Shown here piece by piece: positions 7,966 to 17,481 of a stretch of 64,000 nt of DNA. The position numbers and the translations under genes are program-made. Within the stretch, counting starts at the first letter, position 1. Each line of letters starts with the position of its first letter. The DNA is taken from NCBI GenBank assembly GCA_021199255.1, contig JAJQIK010000072.1:62001-126000 (forward strand). The letters run 5' to 3'. The notes below the pieces were generated by a model. That model was not told the DNA's origin, did no database searches, and saw only the letters and a program-made list of their open reading frames with translations. The stretch comes from Clostridiales bacterium (GTDB lineage: Bacteria > Bacillota > Clostridia > Lachnospirales > Lachnospiraceae).

Positions 7966-8847
7966 ATGGCAAAGAAGATCGCAATCGTTACCGACAGTAA
8001 CAGCGGCATTACGCAGCAACAGGCACGGGAGGCGCAGGGAGAAGGGCGCGGCCTTTATGTGCTGCCGATGCCCTTTATGATTGATGAGGAAACCTTTTAT
8101 GAGGATATTTCCCTGACCCAGGAGCAGTTCTATGAACATCTGGCAAAGGGAGCCGATGTCATTACCAGCCAGCCTGCGCCGGATTCCGTGCTGCAGCTAT
8201 GGGACGGGCTGCTGCAGGAATATGACGAAATCGTACACATTCCCATGTCCAGCGGGTTAAGCGGTTCCTGCCAGAGCGCGCTGATGCTTGCCGGGGATTA
8301 TGGGGGTAAGGTGCAGGTAGTCAACAACCAGCGTATTTCCGTAACCCAGAGACAGTCCGCCCTGGACGCGCTAACGCTGGCGGAGCGTGGTATGGACGCG
8401 GCTCAGATTAAGGAGTTCCTCGAAGCGGATAAATTTAATTCCAGTATTTATATTTTATTAGATACCTTATACTATTTGAAAAAGGGCGGCAGAATTACTC
8501 CTGCGGCGGCAGCCCTTGGAACCATTCTCAGATTGAAGCCGGTTTTACAGATTCAGGGGGAAAAGCTGGATGCCTTTGCAAAAGCGAGAACCGTATCCCA
8601 GGGCAAATCTATTATGATCAATGCGATCCGTAATGATATGGAGAAGCGCTTCGGCGGCGTGAACCCCGACCGTATCTGGCTGCAGATAGCCTATACCTAC
8701 GATCTGGAAGCGGCCAATCAGTTCAGGGCAGAGGTGATGCAGGCGTTTCCGGGGTTCGATATTCACATGGATCCTCTGTCCTTAAGCGTCGCGTGCCATA
8801 TCGGGCCGGGCTCCCTTGCGCTGGCATGCTGCGTAAAGATTCCATAG
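7966..8847 (+). CDS. DegV family fatty-acid-binding protein (FakB-like)
   Basis: The 293-residue protein starts MAKKIAIVTDSNSGI, the typical DegV beginning. An upstream in-frame ATG at 7939 would only add a non-homologous tail, so 7966 is preferred. Signature segments are MSSGLSGS (phosphate/carboxylate contact), a lipid-pocket region with LLDTLYYLKKGGRI, and the C-terminal HIGPGSLAL. DegV/FakB proteins present bound fatty acids to FakA, and fakA is encoded nearby. Whether this copy is the working FakB or another DegV paralog cannot be told from sequence alone. An A-type structured repeat follows. Confidence 0.88.
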   Translation: MAKKIAIVTDSNSGITQQQAREAQGEGRGLYVLPMPFMIDEETFYEDISLTQEQFYEHLAKGADVITSQPAPDSVLQLWDGLLQEYDEIVHIPMSSGLSGSCQSALMLAGDYGGKVQVVNNQRISVTQRQSALDALTLAERGMDAAQIKEFLEADKFNSSIYILLDTLYYLKKGGRITPAAAALGTILRLKPVLQIQGEKLDAFAKARTVSQGKSIMINAIRNDMEKRFGGVNPDRIWLQIAYTYDLEAANQFRAEVMQAFPGFDIHMDPLSLSVACHIGPGSLALACCVKIP

Positions 8848-8904
8848 ACCAGAGGGCGGAATGGAAACCGATTGAAAATCTGTATAAGGCACGGCGGTCA
8901 TGAC

Positions 8905-9034
8905 AAGTGTGGGAGAGAACCTTTCACACTTTATATTTGTGCCGGAGCGTCACAAATTAGTCTGATGGCAGAAGAGAAACCACTTTCGTGGATGGCTCTT
9001 CGCCCGCCGTTAACGCTCCGGAATGGAGAGGAAC
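8905..9034 (+). promoter_or_regulatory. Structured element A, copy 1 (leader of miaB)
   Basis: The element is built from four parts. Hairpin I is AAGTGTG (8905-8911) with CACACTT (8925-8931). Hairpin II is TTTGTG (8936-8941) with CACAAA (8951-8956) around the 9-base loop CCGGAGCGT. A conserved TCTGATGGCAGA follows. Hairpin III is GAAGAG (8971-8976) with CTCTTC (8996-9001), with an inner CCAC/GTGG stem capped by TTTC. Loop II is perfectly complementary to ACGCTCCGG at 9013-9021, directly before the GGAGAGG ribosome-binding site of miaB. A second copy lies at 38771-38914. A cis-regulatory RNA or a mobile repeat are both possible. Confidence 0.7.
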
Positions 9035-10498
9035 ATGGAATACAGGAAAGATGAAATAGACAAGAGAATCGACGCGCAGGATCTGACGATGACGCCGCCG
9101 GAGCGGGAACCCCAGCGGCAGTATTATTTTATGAAGAAATGTCAGGAAATCGTGCGAAAAAAGTCCGAGGAGCTGGGACGTCCTTTATATGCCTGTACGG
9201 TCAATATGGGGTGTCAGATGAACGCCAGGGATTCGGAAAAGCTGTCCGGCATTTTAACAAAAGTAGGCTATGTGTTGACCCAATCGGAAGAGGACGCGGA
9301 CTTTGTAATCTATAATACCTGTACCGTAAGGGATAACGCCAACCAGCGTGTTTACGGCAGGCTTGGTTTTTTAAACAGCATGAAGCGCCACAAGCCGCAT
9401 CTTAAAATCGCTTTGTGCGGCTGTATGATGCAGGAACCCTCCGTCATCGAAAAAATAAAAAAGAGCTATCGGTTTGTGGATTTGATTTTCGGCACGCACA
9501 ATCTTTTTAAATTCGCGGAGCTTCTGGCCACGATGTTTGAGAATCGGGAAATGATTATCGATATCTGGCAGGGAACTGACCAAATCGTGGAGGAACTGCC
9601 GGTTAACCGTAAATACCCATATAAATCGGGGATTAATATTATGTATGGCTGCAATAACTTTTGCAGCTACTGCATCGTTCCCTATGTGCGCGGCAGGGAG
9701 CGGAGCCGGGAGCCCCGGGAAATTATCGGGGAAATTGAACGTCTGGCGGCGGACGGCGTGGTGGAGATTATGCTATTGGGGCAAAATGTAAATTCCTATG
9801 GCAAAACGCTGGAACAGCCCGTCTCCTTCGCGCAGCTGCTGCGGGAAGCGGAAAAGGTTGACGGGATTCGGAGAATCCGCTTTATGACCTCCCACCCCAA
9901 GGATTTGTCCGACGAACTGATCGAGGTGATGCAGAACTCAACGAAGATTTGCCGTCATCTGCATTTGCCGGTACAGGCAGGCTCCGACAGAATCTTAGCC
10001 GCGATGAACAGAAGATACACGAAGGCGCAGTATCTGGCATTGGTGGAGAAAATTAAAACAGCCATGCCGGATATTTCCCTTACCACCGATCTGATTGTGG
10101 GGTTTCCGGGCGAGACGCCGGAAGATGTGGAGGAAACCATAGACGTGGTGAAGCGGGTGCAATATGATAACGCGTTTACCTTCCTGTATTCCAAAAGGAC
10201 AGGGACGCCGGCGGCCGCCATGGACAATCAGGTGCCGGAGGAGACGGCCAAGGCAGGCTTCAATAAGCTTTTAAGGGTCGTACAGGATACCGCAAAGGAG
10301 CGGGCCGCCAGACTGCAGGGCTGTGTGATGGAGGCTCTGGTGGAAGAGGTCAACGAGCAGGATCCTGCCCTGATGACCGGACGTTTGTCCAATAACATGC
10401 TGGTACATTTTCCGGCCAGACAGTCCCAGATGGGACAGTTTGTGAAGGTTTCCCTGGATGAATGTCATGGGTTTTATTATACGGGACATATCGTATAG
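9035..10498 (+). CDS. miaB: tRNA-2-methylthio-N6-dimethylallyladenosine synthase MiaB
   Basis: This 487-residue radical-SAM methylthiotransferase converts i6A37 to ms2i6A37 in tRNA. The N-terminal UPF0004 domain carries the three auxiliary-cluster cysteines (NMGCQMNARDSE, NTCTVRDNA, CGCMMQ). The radical-SAM core has the CxxxCxxC motif in YGCNNFCSYCIVP (first Cys about residue 206), and a TRAM domain ends the protein. The start is taken at 9035 because GGAGAGG lies just upstream. The ATG at 9023 is part of the A-type repeat. It stands before mutS-mutL-miaA, and MiaA makes its substrate. Confidence 0.96.
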   Translation: MEYRKDEIDKRIDAQDLTMTPPEREPQRQYYFMKKCQEIVRKKSEELGRPLYACTVNMGCQMNARDSEKLSGILTKVGYVLTQSEEDADFVIYNTCTVRDNANQRVYGRLGFLNSMKRHKPHLKIALCGCMMQEPSVIEKIKKSYRFVDLIFGTHNLFKFAELLATMFENREMIIDIWQGTDQIVEELPVNRKYPYKSGINIMYGCNNFCSYCIVPYVRGRERSREPREIIGEIERLAADGVVEIMLLGQNVNSYGKTLEQPVSFAQLLREAEKVDGIRRIRFMTSHPKDLSDELIEVMQNSTKICRHLHLPVQAGSDRILAAMNRRYTKAQYLALVEKIKTAMPDISLTTDLIVGFPGETPEDVEETIDVVKRVQYDNAFTFLYSKRTGTPAAAMDNQVPEETAKAGFNKLLRVVQDTAKERAARLQGCVMEALVEEVNEQDPALMTGRLSNNMLVHFPARQSQMGQFVKVSLDECHGFYYTGHIV

Positions 10499-10522
10499 TT
10501 TTCAGAAAGATGGTTAATACAA

Positions 10523-13168
10523 ATGTCAGAACTTACACCAATGATGCAAAAATATTTGGAGACGAAGCAGGAATACCCGGACTGTATTTTATTTTATCGT
10601 CTGGGAGATTTCTATGAAATGTTCTTTGACGACGCCCTGACTGCATCTAAAGAGCTGGAAATCACACTCACCGGTAAAAGCTGCGGGCAGGAGGAGCGCG
10701 CGCCCATGTGCGGGATTCCCTATCACGCCGTGGACGGCTATTTAAACAAGCTGGTATCCAAAGGCTATAAGGTGGCTATCTGCGAGCAGATGGAGGATCC
10801 GAAGCTGGCCAAGGGGCTTGTGAAACGGGAAGTGGTGCGTATTGTGACCCCCGGCACGAATCTGAATATTCAGGCCATGGATGACCGGAAGAATAACTAC
10901 CTTTTATGCGTCTGTTATTTTCCGGGCAAAATTGGCATCTCGGCGGCGGACGTTACCACCGGAGACTATTATCTGACAGAGGTAGAGGATATCCGCAGGC
11001 TGCAAGATGAAATCAATAAGTACGCGCCCTCCGAGCTGATTTGCAACGAACAGTTCTTTGTCAGCGGCTATGAGATTGAAGACCTGAAGAGCCGCCTGAA
11101 CGTGTCGGTTTATTCTCTCTCCTCTCATTATTTTGACGAGGATACCTGCCGCCAGAGTCTTTTAAAGCATTTTCATGTTACCACGCTGGCGGGGCTGGGC
11201 ATTGAAGATTTTCCTACGGGTCTGATTGCCGCCGGAGCCCTGCTGCAATATCTTTATGAGACGCAGAAGAACTCTTTGGCGCATTTTACCCATTTATACC
11301 CTTATCTGACCAGCAAATATATGCTCCTTGACAGTTCCACCAGACGGAATCTGGAGCTGACGGAGACGCTGCGGGAGAAACAGAAAAAGGGTTCTCTGCT
11401 GGGGGTGCTGGATCGCACTAAGACGGCCATGGGCGGCAGGCTGCTTCGCAAATCGATCGAACAGCCGCTGATCGATCAGGACAAAATAGAAAAGCGTCTG
11501 GACGCGGTGGAGGCTCTGGGGAAGCAGAGCGTTGACAGGGACGAGCTGCGGGAGTACTTAAACACGATCTATGATCTGGAGCGCCTGCTCGGTAAGATCA
11601 GCTATAAAACAGCCAATCCGAGGGATATGATTGCCTTTCGCAATTCCTTATCCATGCTGCCCTCCATCAAAACCGTTCTGGGGGATTTTGACGTTTCGCT
11701 GCTGAACGAGATCAGAGACCAGCTAGATACGCTGGAGGACGTTTACCATTTGATCGACGACGCGATTGTGGAGGATCCCCCTGTTGTGGTCAAAGAGGGC
11801 GGCATGATCAAAGAAGGGTTCCACGAAACCATCGATACCCTCAGAAACGCAAAGACGGACGGCAAAAAGTGGCTGGCGGCGCTGGAGGAGGAAGACAGGG
11901 AGCGCACGGGCATTAAGAACCTGCGCATTAAGTACAATAAAGTATTCGGCTATTATTTTGAAGTGACTAATTCCTACAAGGCGATGGTGCCGGAGGATTA
12001 TATCCGCAAGCAGACGCTGACCAACGCGGAGCGCTATACCACGCCGCGGTTAAAGGAATTAGAGGATTCCATATTAAACGCTGAGGATAAGCTCTACGCT
12101 CTGGAATATGACCTGTTTTGCGAGATCAGGGACGCGGTCTTTGCCGAGATAGAACGGATTCAGAAGACGGCGAAGGCTATCGCCAGGCTGGATGTTTTCG
12201 CCTCCCTGTCCTATGTGGCGGAACGGAACCAGTATGTGCGCCCTGCCCTTAACGACAAGGGAATCATCGATATTAAGGACGGCAGACACCCGGTGGTGGA
12301 GCAAATGATTCAAAACGAACTGTTTATAGCCAACGATACCTATCTGGACAACCAGAAGCATTGTATTTCCATTATTACAGGTCCGAATATGGCGGGGAAA
12401 TCTACTTATATGCGCCAGACTGCCCTGATTGTCCTGATGGCTCAGATCGGTTCCTTTGTCCCGGCAAAAAAGGCAAATATTTCCGTGGTAGACCGTATTT
12501 TTACCAGGGTCGGAGCCTCTGACGACCTGGCCAGCGGCCAGTCTACCTTTATGGTAGAAATGAACGAGGTGGCGAATATTCTCCGCAATGCCACGCCCAA
12601 CAGCCTGCTGGTATTAGATGAGATCGGACGCGGCACTTCCACCTTTGACGGCCTGAGTATTGCCTGGGCGGTGATCGAGCATATCAGTAACCGTAAAATA
12701 TTGGGAGCCAAGACGTTATTCGCCACCCATTATCATGAATTAACGGAATTGGAGGGGAAAATAGACAATGTCAATAATTACTGTATCGCCGTTAAGGAAA
12801 AGGGCGACGACATTGTGTTCCTCAGGAAAATCATCAAGGGCGGCGCGGATAAAAGCTACGGGATTCAGGTTGCAAAGCTTGCCGGTGTGCCGGATATGGT
12901 AATCGACCGTGCAAAAGAGATTGTGGAGCAGCTTAGCGATAACGATATTACCGAAAAGGTACAGAGTATTGAAGTTAAGATTAAGAATGACAGGCATAAG
13001 CCCGTTCAATATGATGAGGTAGATTTGGAGCAGATTTCGCTTTTTGACACCGTAAAGGACGAAGATGTGCTGCAGGAGCTGAAGGAGATCGACGTGAGCA
13101 ACCTGACGCCTGTCGACGCGCTCAATACCCTGTACCGGTTACAGAATAAATTGAAGAACCGTTGGTAG
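10523..13168 (+). CDS. mutS: DNA mismatch repair protein MutS
   Basis: The 881-residue protein has full MutS length. Mismatch-recognition domain I contains the Phe-x-Glu motif (F30-Y31-E32 in GDFYEMF). Connector, core and clamp domains follow. The ABC-type ATPase has GPNMAGKST (about residue 619) and the Walker B/signature DEIGRGTST, and the C-terminal helix-turn-helix dimerisation region follows. It recognises mispairs and recruits MutL, which is encoded next (40-base gap). Confidence 0.98.
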   Translation: MSELTPMMQKYLETKQEYPDCILFYRLGDFYEMFFDDALTASKELEITLTGKSCGQEERAPMCGIPYHAVDGYLNKLVSKGYKVAICEQMEDPKLAKGLVKREVVRIVTPGTNLNIQAMDDRKNNYLLCVCYFPGKIGISAADVTTGDYYLTEVEDIRRLQDEINKYAPSELICNEQFFVSGYEIEDLKSRLNVSVYSLSSHYFDEDTCRQSLLKHFHVTTLAGLGIEDFPTGLIAAGALLQYLYETQKNSLAHFTHLYPYLTSKYMLLDSSTRRNLELTETLREKQKKGSLLGVLDRTKTAMGGRLLRKSIEQPLIDQDKIEKRLDAVEALGKQSVDRDELREYLNTIYDLERLLGKISYKTANPRDMIAFRNSLSMLPSIKTVLGDFDVSLLNEIRDQLDTLEDVYHLIDDAIVEDPPVVVKEGGMIKEGFHETIDTLRNAKTDGKKWLAALEEEDRERTGIKNLRIKYNKVFGYYFEVTNSYKAMVPEDYIRKQTLTNAERYTTPRLKELEDSILNAEDKLYALEYDLFCEIRDAVFAEIERIQKTAKAIARLDVFASLSYVAERNQYVRPALNDKGIIDIKDGRHPVVEQMIQNELFIANDTYLDNQKHCISIITGPNMAGKSTYMRQTALIVLMAQIGSFVPAKKANISVVDRIFTRVGASDDLASGQSTFMVEMNEVANILRNATPNSLLVLDEIGRGTSTFDGLSIAWAVIEHISNRKILGAKTLFATHYHELTELEGKIDNVNNYCIAVKEKGDDIVFLRKIIKGGADKSYGIQVAKLAGVPDMVIDRAKEIVEQLSDNDITEKVQSIEVKIKNDRHKPVQYDEVDLEQISLFDTVKDEDVLQELKEIDVSNLTPVDALNTLYRLQNKLKNRW

Positions 13169-13208
13169 GCGGGGCGATACCGTTTATCGGCGAGAAAGGA
13201 TACCGAAG

Positions 13209-15068
13209 ATGGCCGAAATAAATATACTGGATCATCAGACGATTGATAAGATTGCCGCCGGAGAGGTGGTGGAGCGTCCTGCCAGCGTGGTCAAGGAGCT
13301 GGTTGAGAACGCGATTGACGCGGGCGCCGACGCGATTACCGTGGAGATTAAGGACGGCGGTATTTCTTTGATCCGCGTTACGGATAATGGGGGCGGTATT
13401 GAGAAAAGCCAGGTCGGAAATGCTTTTTTGCGTCATGCTACCAGCAAAATTTCATCGGTACAGGATTTGACCAGTCTGGTCAGCCTGGGATTCCGGGGAG
13501 AGGCACTGGCAAGCATTGCCGCCGTATCCATGGTGGAAATGATTTCCAAGACCCCGGAAGACCTTACCGGTATCCGCTATGTCATCGAGGGCGGCGTGCC
13601 AAAGGAAAAAGAAGAGATCGGCGCGCCTACGGGCACCACCATGATTGTCCGCAATCTTTTCTATAATACGCCTCCCAGAAAGAAATTTCTAAAGCAGCCC
13701 CAGACGGAGGGCTCTTACGTGGCGGATCTGATGGAGCATCTTGCCATGTCGAACCCGCGGGTCGCTTTTAAATTTGTATTCCATGGGCAGACCAGATTCT
13801 ATACCACAGGCAATAACGACCTGAAAGAGATTATCTATCGCATTTACGGCAGAGAAATCGCAAAGGAGCTAATTCCCTTTGAGAAGGAGGCGGACGGCGT
13901 AAGGGTTGCCGGGTTGTTGGGAAAGCCGGTGATCAACCGTTCCAACCGCAACTATGAGATATTCTATATTAACGGAAGATATATCCGCAGTACGCTGCTA
14001 AGCCGGGCGGTGGAAGAGGGCTATCGGGAATATCTGATGCAGCATAAATTCCCCTTCTGCGTGCTGCACTTTCAGATCGATACAGACCGGCTGGACGTTA
14101 ACGTACACCCCACTAAGATGGAAGTGCGCATTGCGGATGGCTCTTCCTTCTACGAGGCGGTGAAACAGGCAGTCTATGACACGCTGCATCGTCAGGAAAT
14201 GATTCCTCAGGCGCTGCTGTCAGAGGAGCCGGGGGAGAAGCAAACCGTTCGGCAGTCTGTGCCGGAGCCCTTTGAGCACAGGAGGATACAGGAGGCGTTG
14301 TCCGTCCGCGCGCCTGCCATAGAAGAAATTTACCAGAAAAGCAGGCGGACGGCGGAACCGGCGGAGAAGCCGGCGGCAGAGCCTGTGGAAACGTCCGTGG
14401 AAAGGCAGAACTTTTCCCCTTCAGAGGGGGAACCCGCCGGCGTCCAGATGGAGCTTTTTGACGATCGGCTATTGTCGGTGAAGGCCAGGGAGCAGTATGA
14501 AATTTTAGGGCAGCTTTTTGAAACCTACTGGCTGATCGCCTATCAGGATAAGCTCCTGATTATAGACCAGCACGCGGCGCATGAAAAAGTAAAGTACGAA
14601 CGGTTCATGAAGCGCTTTTATGAACACGATATTGTTTCACAGGCTGTTAATCCGCCTATGGTGGTGACATTGAACGGCAAGGAGAGGGAATGTTATCTGC
14701 ATCATGCGCAGGATTTTGCGGCCTTAGGCTTTGTGATCGAGGAATTTGGCGGAAGCGATTACGCTATCCGCGGAGTCCCCATGGATCTGTACGGTTATGA
14801 GGAAGAGCAGTTTTTCTATGAAATTCTGGACGAACTGGCGGAAGAGTCCGTGACGGGCACGCCGGAGAGTATCCGGATCCGGATCGCCACAATGGCATGT
14901 AAGGCGGCGGTCAAGGGAAATACCCGGCTGAGCCGGGAGGAAGTACAGAAGCTGATCGACGAGCTGCTCACGCTGGAGAATCCCTATCATTGCCCCCATG
15001 GCCGCCCAACGATTATTTCCATGAGCAAATATGAAATCGAGAAGAAATTTAAAAGGATTGTGACTTGA
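13209..15068 (+). CDS. mutL: DNA mismatch repair endonuclease MutL
   Basis: This is a 619-residue GHKL ATPase. N-terminal motifs are ENAIDAGA, DNGGGIE and FRGEALASIA. A variable linker (about residues 335-420) joins the C-terminal dimerisation domain. That domain holds the metal-dependent nicking motif DQHAAHEKVKYE (the DQHA-x2-E-x4-E pattern, about residue 453), as expected for hosts without MutH. It ends in a one-base overlap with miaA (TGATG), suggesting translational coupling. Confidence 0.98.
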   Translation: MAEINILDHQTIDKIAAGEVVERPASVVKELVENAIDAGADAITVEIKDGGISLIRVTDNGGGIEKSQVGNAFLRHATSKISSVQDLTSLVSLGFRGEALASIAAVSMVEMISKTPEDLTGIRYVIEGGVPKEKEEIGAPTGTTMIVRNLFYNTPPRKKFLKQPQTEGSYVADLMEHLAMSNPRVAFKFVFHGQTRFYTTGNNDLKEIIYRIYGREIAKELIPFEKEADGVRVAGLLGKPVINRSNRNYEIFYINGRYIRSTLLSRAVEEGYREYLMQHKFPFCVLHFQIDTDRLDVNVHPTKMEVRIADGSSFYEAVKQAVYDTLHRQEMIPQALLSEEPGEKQTVRQSVPEPFEHRRIQEALSVRAPAIEEIYQKSRRTAEPAEKPAAEPVETSVERQNFSPSEGEPAGVQMELFDDRLLSVKAREQYEILGQLFETYWLIAYQDKLLIIDQHAAHEKVKYERFMKRFYEHDIVSQAVNPPMVVTLNGKERECYLHHAQDFAALGFVIEEFGGSDYAIRGVPMDLYGYEEEQFFYEILDELAEESVTGTPESIRIRIATMACKAAVKGNTRLSREEVQKLIDELLTLENPYHCPHGRPTIISMSKYEIEKKFKRIVT

Positions 15069-16051
15069 TGAAGGAAGCAGCAGACAAGAAGCTGGTGATT
15101 CTGACCGGCCCCACGGCGGTGGGCAAATCCGCGCTTGCTGTCGCGCTTGCCCGGAGAATCAACGGGGAGATTATTTCCGCCGATTCCATGCAGGTGTACC
15201 GGCATATGGACATCGGCTCCGCTAAGATTCGTCCGGAGGAGATGGGCGGCGTACCCCATCATCTGATCGATGTATTAGAGCCTACGGAAGAGTTTCATGT
15301 GGTTCTTTTTCAGCAGATGGCCAAAAAAGCCATCGATGAGGTTCTGAACAGGGGGCATATTCCTGTCCTGACAGGCGGCACCGGCTTTTATATTCAGGCG
15401 GTATTATACGATATTGATTTCACCGATAACGACGGGGACGCTTCCTTCCGGGCGCGGTTAGAAGAGACGGCCCAAACCGCGGAGGGCAAAGCGGCGCTCT
15501 ATGAGCGGTTAAGAAGCGTGGACCCGGAATCCTGTGAAGTCATTCATACCAACAATGTGAAAAGGGTGATCCGCGCCATCGAGTTTTATCAGAAGACAGG
15601 CAAAAAGATTTCCAGACATAATCAGGAACAGCAGCAAAAGGCGTCTCCCTACCGTTTTGCGTATTTTGTCCTGAATGACGACAGGGCAAAGCTCTATCAG
15701 CAGATCGACCGCCGCGTGGATCATATGCTGGAACAGGGGCTGGTCGCAGAGGTAGAGGGCTTAAAGGCCATGGGCTGCACCAGAGACATGGTTTCCATGC
15801 AGGGGCTGGGCTACAAGGAAATTCTGGATTATTTAAGCGGAGAGCGTTCGCTGCCGGAGGCCGTAGAACTGATAAAACGGGATACCAGACATTTTGCCAA
15901 GAGACAGCTTACCTGGTTTCGGCGGGAGAAAGAGGTTCTGTGGATTGATAAACAGGATTTTGACTATAATAGTCAACAAATTCTGGATTATATGACGGAG
16001 GAATTGGACAACAGGAAAATCCTGCCTGAAAAAGAACAGAGAAGAGGTTAA
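15068..16051 (+). CDS. miaA: tRNA dimethylallyltransferase MiaA
   Basis: The 327-residue enzyme transfers the dimethylallyl group from DMAPP to A37 of tRNAs that read codons starting with U. P-loop GPTAVGKSALAVALA is near the N-terminus. The next conserved segment is ADSMQVYRHMDIGSAK, followed by TGGTGFYIQA and the zinc-finger-like C-terminal half. The ATG at 15068 overlaps the mutL stop. A TTG three bases earlier is possible but unnecessary. The product is the substrate precursor for MiaB, encoded upstream in the same group. Confidence 0.97.
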   Translation: MKEAADKKLVILTGPTAVGKSALAVALARRINGEIISADSMQVYRHMDIGSAKIRPEEMGGVPHHLIDVLEPTEEFHVVLFQQMAKKAIDEVLNRGHIPVLTGGTGFYIQAVLYDIDFTDNDGDASFRARLEETAQTAEGKAALYERLRSVDPESCEVIHTNNVKRVIRAIEFYQKTGKKISRHNQEQQQKASPYRFAYFVLNDDRAKLYQQIDRRVDHMLEQGLVAEVEGLKAMGCTRDMVSMQGLGYKEILDYLSGERSLPEAVELIKRDTRHFAKRQLTWFRREKEVLWIDKQDFDYNSQQILDYMTEELDNRKILPEKEQRRG

Positions 16052-16056
16052 GAGGA

Positions 16057-17361
16057 ATGAATACAGAATTATCAAAACAGTATGGCCTGTTCGGGATTTC
16101 GGAAGAAGTGCTGGCCTATGGGGAGGAGGTTTCCGCTTCCCTGCGGGAACGTTTCCGGGAGATAGACGAAACGGCGGAATATAACCAGCTTAAGGTGATC
16201 CGTGCCATGCAGGAATGTGGCGTCAGCGAAGCCTGCCTGCTGGGTACTACGGGATACGGCTATAACGATCTGGGAAGAGATACGCTGGAAAAGGTATACG
16301 CCCATATTTTTCACACCCAGGCCGCGTTGGTTCGTCCCCAGATTACCTGCGGAACCCATGCGCTGGCGCTGGCGCTGATGAGTAATCTTCGTCCGGGAGA
16401 TGAATTGCTGTCTCCGGTGGGAAAGCCCTATGACACGCTGGAGGAAGTGATCGGTATCCGCCCGTCTAAAGGCTCCTTAAAGGAATATGGAATTTCCTAC
16501 AGGCAGGTTGACCTGTTGGAGAACGGAGCTTTTGATTATGAGGGGATCAAAGCGGCCATTCACGATCGGACCAGACTGGTGACCATTCAGCGCTCCAAGG
16601 GCTATCAGACCAGACCTACGCTGTCCGTGGCGCGTATTGGGGAATTGATTCATTTTATCAAGGAAATCAAGCCGGACGTGATCTGTATGGTAGATAACTG
16701 CTACGGCGAATTTGTGGAAACCATCGAGCCTACGAATGTGGGCGCGGATATGGCGGTGGGCTCCCTGATCAAAAATCCCGGCGGCGGCCTGGCGCCCATC
16801 GGCGGTTATATAGCGGGCAGACAGGATTGCGTGGAGAACGCGGCTTACCGCCTGACCTCCCCCGGGCTGGGCAAGGAGGTGGGCGCTTCCCTGGGGGTGC
16901 TGCCCTCGTTCTATCAAGGGCTCTTTTTGGCGCCCGTGGTGACGGCAAACGCTTTAAAAGGGGCTGTTTTTGCCGCTAATATTTATGAGAAAATCGGCTT
17001 CCCCGTTATTCCAAACGGCACTGAGAGCCGTCATGACATTATTCAGGCGGTGACCTTCGGTTCCCCGGAGGGCGTGATCGCTTTCTGCCAGGGGATTCAG
17101 GCGGCCTCCGCTGTGGACAGCTTTGTAACGCCGGAGCCCTGGGATATGCCGGGGTATGATTCTCAGGTGATTATGGCTGCCGGAGCCTTTGTATCGGGCT
17201 CTTCCATAGAGCTTTCCGCGGACGGGCCGATTGCGCCGCCATACGCGGTTTATTTTCAGGGCGGACTGACCTTCCCCCATGCGAAGCTGGGGATTTTAAA
17301 GACCTTGCAGAACCTGATCGACCGGCGGATTGTGTCGCCGGATTTTTGCAGACTGGCGTAA
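16057..17361 (+). CDS. PLP-dependent methionine gamma-lyase family protein (YnbB-like)
   Basis: The 434-residue protein belongs to the aluminium-resistance/YnbB branch of PLP fold type I lyases. Recognisable segments are TTGYGYNDLGRDTLE, the PLP-contact VDNCYGEF, the probable Schiff-base lysine in GSLIKNPGGG, and a C-terminal APPYAVYFQGGLTF. The start codon lies 6 bases after miaA with AGAGG. In many clostridia this gene follows miaA or hfq. No hfq is seen between them here. The true substrate is not settled by sequence; cystathionine or methionine cleavage is the family label. Confidence 0.9.
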   Translation: MNTELSKQYGLFGISEEVLAYGEEVSASLRERFREIDETAEYNQLKVIRAMQECGVSEACLLGTTGYGYNDLGRDTLEKVYAHIFHTQAALVRPQITCGTHALALALMSNLRPGDELLSPVGKPYDTLEEVIGIRPSKGSLKEYGISYRQVDLLENGAFDYEGIKAAIHDRTRLVTIQRSKGYQTRPTLSVARIGELIHFIKEIKPDVICMVDNCYGEFVETIEPTNVGADMAVGSLIKNPGGGLAPIGGYIAGRQDCVENAAYRLTSPGLGKEVGASLGVLPSFYQGLFLAPVVTANALKGAVFAANIYEKIGFPVIPNGTESRHDIIQAVTFGSPEGVIAFCQGIQAASAVDSFVTPEPWDMPGYDSQVIMAAGAFVSGSSIELSADGPIAPPYAVYFQGGLTFPHAKLGILKTLQNLIDRRIVSPDFCRLA

Positions 17362-17419
17362 AAGACCTCCGGCTCAAAGAGCGCGGCATAAAATTTTATC
17401 TGAGAAAAATTGGCATTTT

Positions 17420-17449
17420 TTGTATACATCAAAATCCTGTTGTGATAAA
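17420..17449 (+). promoter_or_regulatory. Possible promoter for the DUF4321-radC-mre block
   Basis: TTGTAT and GATAAA are separated by 18 bases, about 35 bases upstream of the ATG at 17482. Both boxes are imperfect. The rest of the 120-base gap after the PLP lyase shows no clear hairpin. Confidence 0.35.
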
Positions 17450-17481
17450 ATGAGCGTTGGAGAAAGGAGAGCATTATTTTT

